Assembly (NCBI RefSeq): GCF_002127325.2
Contig: NC_035436.2
Span: 28,609,163 to 28,673,162, forward strand
Direction of reading: 5' to 3'
From: Helianthus annuus
Lineage: Eukaryota > Streptophyta > Magnoliopsida > Asterales > Asteraceae
DNA: 64,000 nt
Part shown: in pieces, positions 32,637-44,079 of the stretch
Layout of the letters: each line of letters starts with the position of its first letter
How positions within the stretch are numbered: position 1 is the stretch's first letter
Notes under the pieces: generated by a model
The model's database searches: none
What the model saw: only the letters and a program-made list of their open reading frames with translations
What the model was told of the DNA's origin: nothing
Made by a program: the position numbers and the translations under genes

Positions 32637-34781
32637 CGAAACGTCGGAGGTTGCAGTCTAAAAGGACTGGTCCGACACCAAAGAAACCTGCGGTTACTGT
32701 TGGTAAGTGTTTTGTAGCTTGTCCCAAGTGTTATGCACAATTTGTGTTTTGATAGCTATTGACTTTGTTTTGCAGAGCTTCAAAGTAAAGATTTTTCTAT
32801 CTTTGATGCTCCTTCGTCACCCCCGCACACCACGGGTGCGGGGGTGTCTGACGAACCTTCGGCGCCTTTTGTCAAGGTGGTGCCTGATTCAACCGTGCAA
32901 GCGGAGGGTTCTGCGGAGAAGGTCGCGACCCAGATTTTCGATACCGTTGATTCCTCCAACAATCTGATCTCTCCCAATGAGGGTGATAATTTGGATCTAC
33001 GGTTTTCTGATTCTGGGAAACAAAAGTCTGATGCAGAGCCACAAAAAACTGATACTGAGCCGCAGAAATCTTCTGCTGGTGAGAAGGTTACCGGTTCGTC
33101 TGCCAGTGGTGCGGGTTATGATGGGCCTCCAATTCAGCCTGGGGAGTCTGAATTGGAGTATTATTACCGCACCTATACCCAGGGTCGAAGTACTGTTTAT
33201 CACCGACCCCCCTGGACTGTTATGCAGGGGGGTGATATTTCCAATGACCCCTCTGCGTGCAAGGAGATTCTGGGTGGTCTGGGCACCCCATTTGAAGTTG
33301 AACGTGCCCGTTCTGCACCCCGTGAGCTGCGCATCAACCAACTTTCTACCATGCTAGTAGGAAGTTCCATAGTGGCGAACGCTATTTTGGAAGATTAAAA
33401 GGTGTTAGGCCGCAGGGAGGAGGAAGCTGCTCGCTTGCGGGCCGAAGCAGAAGAGTTGGTCAAGGCTGCTCGTGCGGGTGCGGAGCAGCTTGAGAGGGAT
33501 AGGACTGCTTTTGAGAAGCAGAAACAGACGGCAGAGTGGGCTGCAACTGCTGAGTTAAAACAGGTTCGTACTCTTGCCAAGTTACTTTCTGAAGAACGCA
33601 AGAGTTGGTAAGAAACTCTTTCTACTGAGCGTAAGTCGTGGAAAGAATCTTGGGCCAAGGTGAATGAATCACTGTTTCGTGTTCGTCAGGAGTTGACGAA
33701 TGCCAAAGCAGCGAACGCTGTTTTGGGCAAGGAGAAGGCTGCGGCTGAGGTGATTGCGGTTAAAGCGCAGCAGGCGAAGGCCCGGGCTGTAAAGGCGCTT
33801 GAAGAGGCCAAGGAAGCGGGGGCTCGTGTTGCAAAGGCCCTTGAGGAGGCCAAAGAGAGGGAAAGTCGCTCTTCTAAGGCTCTTGAAGAGGCGAATGCCG
33901 AGCAGACCCGTTTGAAGCAGGTTGTTAGCAGCCTTCAGGTATGATTCGTTATTTCCTGTTGTATTTTTCTTTCTGCCTTTTGGGAATGTTTACTGACTTT
34001 GTGAACTATTGATTGCTCTTTAAAAGGCTGAAGTTCAGACCCGGGAGGTCATGGTTACAGACCTCACAGCCCGCGTTAGTGTTGCGGAAGAGCGGGCTAA
34101 TGTTGCTGTTGAAGCCAGAGATGCTCTGACTTCTTCGCTCCAACAACTGGAGGCTGATCGTGAGTGGATGCGGAGTCAAGGTATTGCACATGTAAGTGTT
34201 TTGTGACTTTGTATCAAAGGTTGACCATATGATGACCTTATTATCCTTTTGTTGCAGATTGTTCAGGCCATCATGGATGCTCCTGAAACCGCAAATGGTT
34301 TGGACTTGGTCAAGGAACGTGCCTGTGATGCCGGTTTTAAAGCTGGTTACAGCCGCTGTATCGGTCACATAAACGTCATGTCTGAAGGTGGTTTCACTGA
34401 AGAGCGATCCGGGTTTCGTGATGTGGACACCGAAGCGCGCCTTAACGCGGCTGTTGCCTCCTTTTATGATACGTCCCTTTCTTGCGTGGAGAAGTTGGAC
34501 GAATGTTTAGAGGCTGCAGATTACGTTGACCGGTTGCGGATGCTGTATGCCGATGGAGAAGAGGAAAATCCCGCTGGTGGCGGCCAAGATGGCGTGGGTA
34601 CCAATGGTACAAAATAGGGTTTAGGATGGCTAGTGTGCCCCCTTTTTTGTTTTCCTTTTGTAAATGTTGGAAACTCTATGTAAATCCATTAAGCATCGCG
34701 TGGGTGCTTGAATTTTTTGAATATAAAGTTTGCTGTTCAATGTGTACAAGTTTTTTAATTTCTTGCATGTTTGAACGTGTA

Positions 34782-35040
34782 TATGCGGGACTCTACCCAT
34801 TGTGAATGGGGTCAAGTATACTCCATACCTTTGTCGTATGAGTACGCGTCAATTCCGTTATTTACCCCGTTAGGGTTTCAGAACTGAGTAAGTTTTGTAA
34901 AAACTTGTATATCCGGGACTTTACCCATTTGTGAATGGGGTCAAGTATACTCCATACCTTTGCCGTATGAGTACGCGTCAATTCCATTGTTTACCTTTTT
35001 AGGGTTTAGGAATTGTGTAAGATTTGTAAAAACTTGTCTA
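34782..35040. repeat. 128-bp tandem repeat (two units) downstream of Tat-B pol
   Basis: Two direct units (starting near 34787 and 34915), each with GGGACTNTACCCATTNGTGA, then GGGGTCAAGTATACTCCATA, ending near TTGTAAAAACTTGT. It lies between pol and the antisense gene, where Tat elements of other plants often carry tandem repeats. Confidence 0.88.
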
Positions 35041-35280
35041 TCCGGCCAGATAGATACTTAATATTCTGCCTTTTGCTGGCCTATTACAGTATTTGTGTGT
35101 GGTTGGCACTTTGTGTGGGTATCGCGAATGAAGATTTTTCCAATATGTTTTTGCGGATACCGCAAAGTGGAACACGCATTTGTAATAGTAGTAACAAACA
35201 ATATTGCATTGAATTGCTCGTTTATTTAAGTGCAAATGGCCTGCGGCCCGATAGGTTACATGGAAATGAAAAAACATGGC

Positions 35281-38200
35281 TTACATGTAACAGCGTCTAA
35301 GCTGTTGTGCATTCCATGTACATGCGATAGGTTCGCCTTCTAACGTTTGCAATTTGTACGCGCCTTTTACCAAGACCTCACTGATGAGGTAGGGTCCTTC
35401 CCACTTGGGGGCGAGTTTTCCTGGGCGTTTAGCAATAGATGCTTCATTGTCACGGAGGACGTAGTCTCCCGGGTTGAAAGTACAAACGCGGACGCGCGAG
35501 TTGTAGTACTTTTCCAGTTTGGATTTGTACTTAGCCTCATTGATGGCAGCGTTTTCACGCCTTTCTTCCAAGAGGTCTAAGTCAATCCTGCGTTCCATAC
35601 TGTTGTCTATTTTTTCAATAGCCAACATTCTGGGAGAAGGGATGCCTACTTCCGCGGGGATCACCGCTTCTGAGCCGTAAACTAGGCTGAAAGGTGTCTC
35701 CCCATTGCTTGTTTTTGGGCTTGTGCGGTGAGCCCATAGGATACTTGGAAGTTCATCGACCCAGCCACGTCTGGCTGTTCCCAACCTTGCTTTGATGCCT
35801 TCGACTAGACTTTTATTGATACTCTCGACTTGGCCATTCCCTTGCGGGTGTGCCACTGATGAGAATATGTGCTCGATATGTAGTTCTTCTAGCCATTTTT
35901 GGATGTCGTCGGCAACAAAGTTGGTGCCGTTATCGGTGACGATGCACATTGGTAGACCGAAACGGCAAATGATGTGTTCCTATATGAATTTTCTTGTTAT
36001 CATAGCAGTGGTTGAGGCGAGCGGTTTTGCCTCTACCCATTTTGTGAAGTAATCAACCGCTACTATGATAAATTTGACCGCACCTGGTGCGTCAGGGAAA
36101 GGTCCCACCACGTCGATTGCCCATTTTTGAAAGGGCCATGCGGTGGTGACTGGGACCAGGTTGTTCTTGGGGCGCAAAGTTTTTGGAGCATGTTGTTGAC
36201 AGTTGATACATTTGCGCAGCTCTTTGTCGGCGTCCAGGTGCATGCCGGGCCAGTAATACCCAGCATTCATGATTTTGGCCACTACCATGCGTGGTCCTGC
36301 GTGTATGCCGCACATACCCTCATGTATCTCTCTGATGAGGTATGTGGCATCTTGGGGGTTGACGCATCGTAGTAGTGGCCCTAGGTATGATTTGCGGTAT
36401 AAGATACCGTCTCCCATTTTATAATGGCACGCTTTGTATTGTAGCTTGCGTGCCTCCGATTTGCTTTCGGGAGTCACACCTGATTGCAAATATGCAATAA
36501 TTGGTGTCATCCACGATGTTGTCCCGTATTGGATGACGTTGACCTGGCGCAGGGGTACTGAAGGATTTTGTAGAATTTCGATACGTATTTCCTTTGCCAG
36601 GTGTTGGAAGCTGGTGGATGCAAGTTTGGAGAGTCCATCTGCGGATTTGTTTTCACTCCTGTTAATAAGTCGGATATTAAACGAAGTGAACTTTGATGTT
36701 AGTTGCAGGGCTTGCTCAAGGTAGAGGATCATGATATCCCCCTTTGCGGCATAGTCGTCGCGTATCTGTCCTGCAACTAACAAAGAGTCGACGTGTGCTT
36801 CCAGATGTTGTACGCCGAGTTTGACTGCTAAACATAGTCCTGCCAGTAGGGCTTCATATTCGGCCTCGTTATTTGTGCTTTTGAAATCGAGGCGAATTGC
36901 ATATGTAAGTTCTTGGCCATCAGGGCTGACGAGTCGCAGACCTGCGCCTGCACCTTCTTCGTTGGAGGCCCCATCGGTAAATAGTGCCCATGTTTCTGAG
37001 GAAGATGGTGTGGGTGCTGGGTTTTGTGCTTCTTCGCATTCTTGAATGCGATTCACCGGTACTTCGGCGGCGAAATCAGCTAAGATTTGGCCTTTAATCG
37101 CGGGGCGCGCTTTGTAGTTTAGCGTGTGCGCGCCCAGCTCTATTGCCCATTTTGCTAATCTCCCAGGGATGTCAGGTTTGGATAGGATCGGGCCGATCCT
37201 GTAATTGGTTAGCACCGTGATAACATGGTTTGCGAAGTAGCGTCGCAACCGTCTTGATGCATGCACTAGTGCTAATACCAACTTTTCCATTATTGAGTAC
37301 CTTGTTTCTGGGTCGTTGAGCATCTTGCTGATGTAATAGATGGATGTTTGAACCCCTTCCCGCTCCACTATCAATAACGCACCTACCGCGTTGTCCGCGG
37401 CAGATAGGTATAATATGAGTGGTTCATCTTTGCGTGGTGCGGTCAGAGTTGGGAGTTGTATCAAACACTCCTTCATTTCCCAGAAAGCATTTTCCGCCTC
37501 TGCGGTCCATTGGAATTGTTCTTTCTTTAAACAGTTCCGCAGGGTCTTGATGAAGGGATAGGACTTAGCTGCATGGTTGGCTAAGAATCTATTTAGTGCG
37601 GCTAGCCTGCCGGCCAGCCGTTGCATGTCTTTCATCGTTGAAGGCGATGGCATGCACTCGATCGCCTGAACTTTCTCCGGGTTTACCTTGAATCCATCTT
37701 TAGTCACGATAAACCCAAGGAATTTTCCTTCTTCCATTCCAAACGAGCATTTCCCTGGATTGAGCTTTATGTTAACGCTTCGCAGAGTCTGGAATGTTCT
37801 TTCGATGTCTATGAGCATGGTATCTTCCTCCATGCTCATGACGACTAGGTCGTCCATGTAGATTTCGACACTTTTGCTTATTTGCCCGTGGAAAGTGTTG
37901 TTCATCAGTTTTTGATAGGTTGCGCCCGCGTTGCGCAACCCAAACGTCATTTTTGTATAACAGTAATTCCCGGTAAGAGTGCGGAATGCCGTTTTGTCTT
38001 CATCCTCGATTGCCATTTGTACCTGATGGTAACCTTTGTAGCAATCGAGGAAACACTTCCATCTGAATGGTGCGAGATTATCGACCTTTTCGTCGATTTC
38101 TGGAAGTGCGTAACAATCCTTGGGGCAGGCTTTGTTGAGGTCCTTGTAATCGACGCACATGCGCCAGCCCCCGGATGGTTTCTCTACCATGACTGGGTTG

Positions 38201-39990
38201 GATAACCAAGTCTGGTATTTAACTTCTCGCAGGATGCCTGCGGAGAGCAGTTCTTCGACCTGCTCTTGCATCGCCTGGTTTTTAGCGGATCCAAGGTGGC
38301 GTTTGTAACAACTGTCACTAAAATCAATAGTTAGGACAATAATTAGTCAATAAGAAAACCTTAATTAAGACACCCAAGTAATTCTGCACTAGCCCTAAAA
38401 TTTTCAGAACAATCAGAATCAGGATCAAGGCCCCTAAAACTCAAGGGGGTAAACCCTAGTTGAATAGTTATCTAAATATTACGTTGCTTAAAGCTGATTG
38501 GCCAAAATTGTTGATTCATGCAAGCTACTCCCGTGCATGGCAAGTCTAGGACATTAAGGTATCCCTTACGGACCGTAAGGGATCAGGCTTACGGTCCGTA
38601 AGCAAGGCCAAATTTTGGCTATAAATAGCCGACATTGGGACTTGCACAGGGGAGTTGAAACGACGTAAATTGTCTCTGTGTACGTCGAGTTCAGGCCATT
38701 ATATCACAATAAAAACACACACGATCACGAGGTGCTGCCGCAATCAGGGTAATAACTCGATCGCTATTACGATTCAACGTCCGATCGATTATAACTATCC
38801 AACGATTGTCCGAGTGCTGCTCAAATTGAGCTTGTACTTTGTTATTCATTGTGATTTCAACTTGAATGTTTGAGTGCTGTTCGAATTCGGACTATGCTCT
38901 GTCATTCGTTGTGAATCCATTGAATTGTTAAGTATCGCACTTGATAATAGTTGTGAGGGTTTAATCTCGTGAATTGACGAAACTGCTGAATTAGTTACTA
39001 ATCCTGTTTGTGTGTGCATTGTTATTTAAATTAGGTTAAAAGGCTAATCAGTAAAGCTTATACTCTGCTCGTAAATCTGCAAGGTGAGTCATTCTCTTTT
39101 TATCAACTGTTTTACACAACTCCAAATTATTTTTAAAGTTATAATTACAGGGATTAAGTCTATGTAATCACCATATTACAGCCGGTATGTGGGGTTTTGT
39201 ATACATTACTTGTTTCCCATCACACTTGGACAAACGGGTGGCCAAGGGGTGATCTGACCACAGTCACAGACACCATTGGACAAATGGGCTAGCCAATGGA
39301 TGGTCGAGTGACAAATACTGTGGGTAGTTGGTTTGATATCAGAAACATTGTAATTCCCCTTAATACTGTAGATTATAACAAATGTGTCGTTTTCAGTAAA
39401 ATGAATGATTCACTCAGTATTTCCCCGCTGACAAAACCTTTTTCAAACATGTTTCAGATGATCTGGTATGAGCAAAGAAAAATGCCGTGGAGCACTCCCA
39501 GCTTAGAAAAGTGGCTCAATGTAAATAAATAAATGAACATGTTTTGAAAATAAAGATTTCCCTGAGAAATCACATTATTGTAAATTTCGGGAATTTATCC
39601 CTAAGTTATGAAAAGGGCAGTTTAAATTATTGAAAGATCATGTTTTAAAAAGACTTCCGCTGTCGCCTAAATTAAATACCACGGGATTCCTGTCCCGCGG
39701 CTCCTGAAACGGGTCAAACCGGGTCGGGGGTCGTGACAGCGTTGGCCTTGGATCACCGGCTTGATACCTGTCAAGGTATTCAAGTGATGTTGCGCGATAT
39801 CACGCGGGACCCCTGTCATGTCTGCGGGTGTCCATGCGAAAATGTCTTGGTTCCTGAAGAGAAGCTGCTTCAGGTGCGCTTTTGTGGTCGGGGACAAGGC
39901 GTGACCCAATGTAATCTTTTGTTCTGGGTATCTCGCGTTGAGAACCCATTTTTCTGGTTGGTTGTTGGGAGTGGGCCTTGCGACCTGGAC
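35281..39990 (-). pseudogene. pol: Tat-B pol: RT, RNase H and integrase, cut by a solo LTR
   Basis: Pre-RT part 39909-39739 (FRNQDIFAWTPADMTGVP), then the solo LTR, then 38298-35281. RT: MCVDYKDLNKACPKDCY, CFLDCYKGYHQVQM and the box YMDDLVVMS. RNase H: LFTDGASNEEGAGAG, NNEAEYEALLAGL, HVDSLL. Integrase: HEGMCGIHAG with CINCQQHAP, then AIDVVGPFPD, VTDNGTNF and HPQGNGQVESINK with the catalytic Glu. A TAG at 35980-35982 replaces the Trp of KFIWEHII, which is present in Tat-A. One extra base near 39984 also shifts the frame before RT. No chromodomain follows; the frame ends WNAQQLRRCYM. Confidence 0.92.
38304..39738 (+). mobile_element. Solo LTR inserted in Tat-B pol
   Basis: 1435 bp, starting TGTAACAACTGTCAC and ending GGGGGTCGTGACA, with a perfect 5-bp TSD GCGTT (38299-38303 and 39739-39743). 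Removing it with one TSD rejoins the pol frame. A TATA box at 38620-38627 (TATAAATA) suggests + orientation. Just upstream of it are two dyads, CTTACGGACCGTAAG (38565) and GCTTACGGTCCGTAAGC (38587). There is no internal domain, so it arose by recombination between two LTRs. Confidence 0.92.
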
Positions 39991-42261
39991 GTATTTCGTC
40001 CGACATCATGACGTCCCTTCGTGCGGTGGTTATCGCGACCCCTGATTCGGTTGGGAAACCGACAGCAGAATGGGGGACGGACGTAATCATATTGAAATCG
40101 CCTTCGGATTCCCTCCCAAGGAGTACGTCATATCTGGAGGTGTGAGGTAAAACCATGAAGTTTACCTCTTCTGTTCTTGTGTGCCTTCCGCTGGTAAGAC
40201 GCACAGGAAAAGTAATCTGGCCCAGGGGAAAGACAGTTTCCCCTGCGAACCCGGCCAACGGGTAATCTACTGCTTGCAACCGATCTTTGTCCTCCTGGTC
40301 GAACTGGTTGAAGCATTGTTCGTAGATTATATCAGAAGTACTGCCCAGGTCGATGAATAGACGCTCGGTGCAGTAATGTGCCAGTTGGCCTGTAATTACG
40401 ACGGCGCGCCTGTCGCGCGGTCCGCCTCGGACTTTTGAAAAGACGACTTGCTCGTCTTTCCAGTCATTGTCCGGCCTTCTCACCGCTTTGTGCGGCCTAC
40501 CTTTACCTCCGTTAATCATGTACGTGGAGGCCATGTACATGGTCTTCTTCCCGGAGGAGGTACCTTCGCCATGAGGGGTGATGCGCTTGGTGGGTTTTTG
40601 TCCACCTGGCAAAAGATGTTGCAGTTTCCCCTCTTTTAAGGCTCGCTCAATCTCCAGCCGGAGACTGATGCAGTTGTTTGTGGTGTGGCCCGAGTCCTTG
40701 TGGTACTCACAATAGAGTGTGAGATCCTGATTTTTCTTGGACTTCATTGGTTGGGCCGGTCGCAAGAGCTGTGCGTCCATAAGAAGGACTTCGCTTGGCG
40801 ACACAGTGATCTCGGTTCAGTTGCGGTCCCGAGAATCTTTCTTTGGGGCTCGGTTGTCCCGTTGGGGATTGTAGTTCCTTGGGTCAAACGTGTTGGTCCG
40901 CGAGAAGTATGGTTCGGAAATATCGCGATTTCCAACGTCCCGGTTGCGTTTATTGTTACGTTTGGACCCTTGGTGGGAGGTTTCGGCTTGGGGCTGTGCC
41001 TTTGCCACATGCGGTTCGAGAGACCGCTGCGTCTGGGCGTATGTCTTGACCGCGGCCATGACATCTTCCCATTTTTTAGGCAAGCCCTCCTTGACAGAGA
41101 TGGTCATGACCATTTGCCTGTCCCTAACGGCCTTGATGAAATGGTTCCGTGCCATTTGGTCTTGCACGTCACCTATCTCTAGGCACTCTTTATTGTACCG
41201 GACGACGAATGCTTCTAAAGATTCGTCGTCCCTTCACCAGATGTTCATGACGTCCAACGAGTCACGTACGTGACGTCATTGTTGGCTGAAATGAGCGAGG
41301 AACTTTGCGTGCAAGTCCTCGAATGAGGCCAGTGATCCCACTGGCAAAGAATCGAACCATGCCCTGGCCAGGCCCGTGAGGGTCTGGGGGAAAAAGTTGC
41401 ACCAGGTGGGTTCGTCCCACAGGCCGTTGCACCCAGCGCCCATGAAACGTTCATGTGGTCGTCCGGGTCGGACGAACCGTTGTATTTCCCGACACTGAAT
41501 GGGAATTTTGTTGTGGTAACATGGGCGTGGGCAATTCGCGGGGCGAATTTGGAATTTTCGGCCGCAGCTTTTGGCCTGTATGGCTGGTTCTCAGGGCGTT
41601 TTGAGGCCCTGAGGTATGTGTTGCGGGGATGAGTGGGAGGGACATAGTTGCGTCCTCCCGGTCTATTGTTGGTGTCATGCGAATCCCCGATATATGTATG
41701 GTCGTCCGGGTCGGTACGACCATACCCTTCGGTATACGGTTGCGGGCCCAACCGGCTCTGAATTCCAGAACCATGTCGGGATGCGGACCATCGTCTGTCC
41801 TCAACGTGAGGACCTAGGCGGGTATGCACTGGTCCCCTGGTGTGGGACCCATACGAGGAATCGTCCTCGTTGATTGTGTGGATCGAACAGTAAGATGATC
41901 CGCGGTCTTCACGTCTGCTTCTCGAAGCTGGACGTGAATGTACCCTGCCTTCGTATTGTAGAATACGTTCAGCAGGGGTGTGCGGTGCTGGGGTAGGCCC
42001 AGCTTGTATTTGCGCTTCCGCACAAGCGCGGTTGTATGTTGCAGTCAGGAAGGCTGCCTGCTGGTCATACCAGGCATGAAGGTCCATGCCTGGTGGGATC
42101 ACAGATGCGTACTGTGATAAGTCATGTCCAAACGTAAGGGATGGGCCCCTTTGCGTTGACGTGCCGATGTGTCCGGGTTGCGAGGTTGAGGGGTTGACCC
42201 CTACCGGACCTATGTTTGTGGGATTTTGGTTATCCCCAGTGTTGTTTTGATGATCAGTCAT
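39985..42261 (-). pseudogene. gag: Tat-B gag-protease (three stops, frameshifts)
   Basis: Starts MTDHQNNTG at 42261. The N-terminal half is low complexity. The gag core begins FSVGKYNGSSDPDDH. A one-base loss near 41448 shifts the frame, and the core continues in the next frame (LTGLARAWFDSLP). Two TGA stops near 41280 and 41236 stand where the alignment calls for Arg (CGA). A third TGA at about 40817 replaces the Trp seen in Tat-A. The zinc-finger-like CEYHKDSGHTTNNC and protease FIDLGSTSDIIYEQCF follow. The CGA-to-TGA changes fit deamination of methylated CpG. Confidence 0.88.
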
Positions 42262-42306
42262 GATCTTGAGAGAGGGAGAAGGATAGCTAAAAAAGTGCTA
42301 AGAGTA

Positions 42307-42319
42307 GCGGTGGGCGCCA
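42307..42319 (-). other. Primer-binding site of Tat-B
   Basis: The minus strand reads TGGCGCCCACCGC just inside the 5' LTR, the same core as in Tat-A and Tat-C. Confidence 0.8.
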
Positions 42320-42323
42320 ATGA

Positions 42324-43198
42324 TGAAACAATGGTTAACCGGGCAGGGTTAACTCACTGGTCTCGTCAAGAAGGGTTAATCCCTTCCTCCTGAGGGTCGT
42401 TGACTGGATCACCGGTGGGTTGATCTCCTGCACAAGGAAACAAACCGTGACTCGTAACAAGGAGGATGGGGTGGGGGGTGCTCCTTGTTACCACTCTCCG
42501 GCGTGAGAATCAGTAATCTGCTTGGGAAGCAAAGTATGATAGTAGTAGTAGTGAGAGAGTTGTGAAGAGATACCTCAAACCTGGTTTGGGGTTGGTATTT
42601 ATAGCCGAGGAGCGAAGGAGGAGGATGAGGACAGACTGACGACGTGCTGCACCTTTGCAGGTGTGTCAGGCTTGTCGGGTGTGGAGGTTACGCCACGTCA
42701 GTCTGTTGCATACGTAGCCCTGACAGATGACTGTCATTGGCGCTACTTGCACTGGTGTGTGTCAGTCCCACTTGTTGGGCGTATAGGATGCGGTGCGAGC
42801 CGCATCGCTGCCCGCGGTAACATCTGATGTTATCGCGTCTCTTGCTTGTGATCAAGAAATACGCGAGATGCGGTGCTAGCCGCATCCTCGCCTGTGGTGA
42901 CTGTTGCTGTTATCCAGCTTCCTTGTATTGATAGAAGTGTTCACTGGACGCGGTGCGAGGCCGCATCGCTGTGAATACTTCCGTTTTCATACACCAGATG
43001 TGATGCTATGTCGCATCACTCTACCGTTCCAATATTCCAGGTAAGTCCTCCTCCATCACTGGACAGATTGGATTCACCCACTGTGTCGATGCGTTCCCGC
43101 ACTGACATAAGTAGGTTGTTTCGCTAGTGAGGGTTTTGATAAAGGTAATGGTAACTCGCGGTCGATGCTGACGCGAGATCTGGGACCATACCCCTTCA
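42324..43198 (-). repeat. 5' LTR of Tat-B
   Basis: 875 bp partner of 19308-20179, with TATA at 42596-42603 and the same four U3 hairpins (first at 42787). Confidence 0.93.
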
Positions 43199-43792
43199 AC
43201 TACTACCATTCTTCTAACAAAAAACTAATTTTGAAGAAAAAAAAGTTAATCTGCCATTTACAGATTCTTTTTTTTTTCATAAACCATTTTGATAGTTTGT
43301 ATCAATTTATTTTTTTATTCAATCTTTCTTATCTACTTCTATTTTATTTGTGCACAAACCTTCAACCCAAATCCTTATTTCTGCACAAGCATTTCAAACT
43401 ATTGCCATACTTCAGATTAGAACACATCTACAGCTCAGATTACATTGTTCCATGGCTCACGAATCGGAACTCGTATACGGTGTGCCGGTATGAACACCCA
43501 ACGGATGCAACATATTCAACGGGTGGAGAGAGAGGGTTGGTTCTCCGGGTTGCCGGATCTGGTCAGATGGTGGTGGGGGAGAGAGATTTGGTCGCCGGAG
43601 GTGTGGTGAAGGTTGTAGATTTGTTGAAAGCGGTTTGTCGATGCGGTAGATCTATGGTGACAGGGGGAGAGATTTGGTCGACCGCGGTTTGTGGGTTTTA
43701 CCAACAATTCTGGCAATCACGGTGATTGATCTACAGGTTGGAGGTGGTGGTGGTGGCTGGGATAAAGAGAGAGAGAGGTGGGATATGGTGGT
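43199..43792. other. Interior of the split TIR element, right side
   Basis: Host flank of Tat-B. A + strand frame of 186 codons ends at 43725, but it begins inside the Tat-B LTR and has no recognisable domain. The GGTGG-rich end mirrors the ACCACC-rich sequence at 18795-18830 on the other side of Tat-B. Confidence 0.45.
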
Positions 43793-44079
43793 TAGGGGTG
43801 AGCAAAAGGAAAGAACCGATCATGCTTGACCATTACCCGACCCGACCCGAGAACCGATCAAGCATAAAATATAGAACCGATTCACTACCCTAAATATAGG
43901 GTCGGTTCCGGTCCATAGGTCCAAGTCGGGTTTCACCATGAAAAGAACCGAGAATCGACCCGACCCTATTTTATATGAAAATTTGGAACCGGTCTAAATA
44001 CCTAGGTACTTGGGTTCGGGTCGGGTTGGTTATTTTTTCGGTTCGGTTTTCGGTCCGGACCTAAACTTACTCACTCCTA
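43793..44079. mobile_element. hAT-type MITE
   Basis: 287 bp, with ends TAGGGGTGAGCA and (reversed) TAGGAGTGAGTA and a perfect 8-bp TSD ATGGTGGT (43785-43792 and 44080-44087). The interior has many CCGACCC / GGGTCGG words. Confidence 0.85.

Larger units (their letters stand above)
21917..34617 (+). pseudogene. Tat-B antisense six-exon gene (Transposase_28-like domain plus coiled coil)
   Basis: Exons: 21917-22673, 22744-22902, 22980-23257 joined to 32642-32702 (split by the nested element and its TSD), 32776-33938, 34027-34191, 34258-34617 (TAG). Every junction is GT-AG and phases match, giving 980 codons. Exon 1 carries a domain like Pfam 'putative gypsy type transposon' (PF04195): PLTVFVVEVLEWYKI, QLSPFGMIRIRNFESTFRAL, FRRFYQMTVSLGFFSF. 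Exon 3 ends in a basic stretch (KRRRLQSKRT). Exons 4-5 form a long Ala/Glu/Lys coiled coil with repeated KALEEAKE units. Two in-frame TAA stops (33396, 33609) break exon 4. Tat elements of other plants are known to carry antisense extra ORFs; their role is unknown. Confidence 0.82.
19308..43198 (-). mobile_element. Tat-B: full-length Tat-lineage retrotransposon with nested insertions
   Basis: Two LTRs bracket gag-protease-RT-RNaseH-INT on the minus strand and, between pol and the 3' LTR, a spliced gene on the + strand. Without the 9.4-kb gag-only element and the 1.4-kb solo LTR it is about 13 kb. Flanks are ACTAA and ACTAC (4 of 5 match). The two LTRs differ by about eight substitutions and two short indels, so insertion was recent. 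gag and pol nevertheless carry several stops and frameshifts. Confidence 0.93.

Noticed and set aside
35980..35982. TAG in Tat-B integrase as a programmed readthrough stop
   Set aside because: It replaces a conserved Trp within the catalytic region, not a domain boundary; a point mutation is simpler.
38314..38330. CACTA transposon start (CACTAAAATC)
   Set aside because: No TAGTG end and no 3-bp TSD; the segment is explained by a solo LTR with TG...CA ends and a 5-bp TSD.
43165..43725. 186-codon + strand frame
   Set aside because: It starts inside the Tat-B LTR, crosses the LTR-host junction and is low-complexity; no domain.
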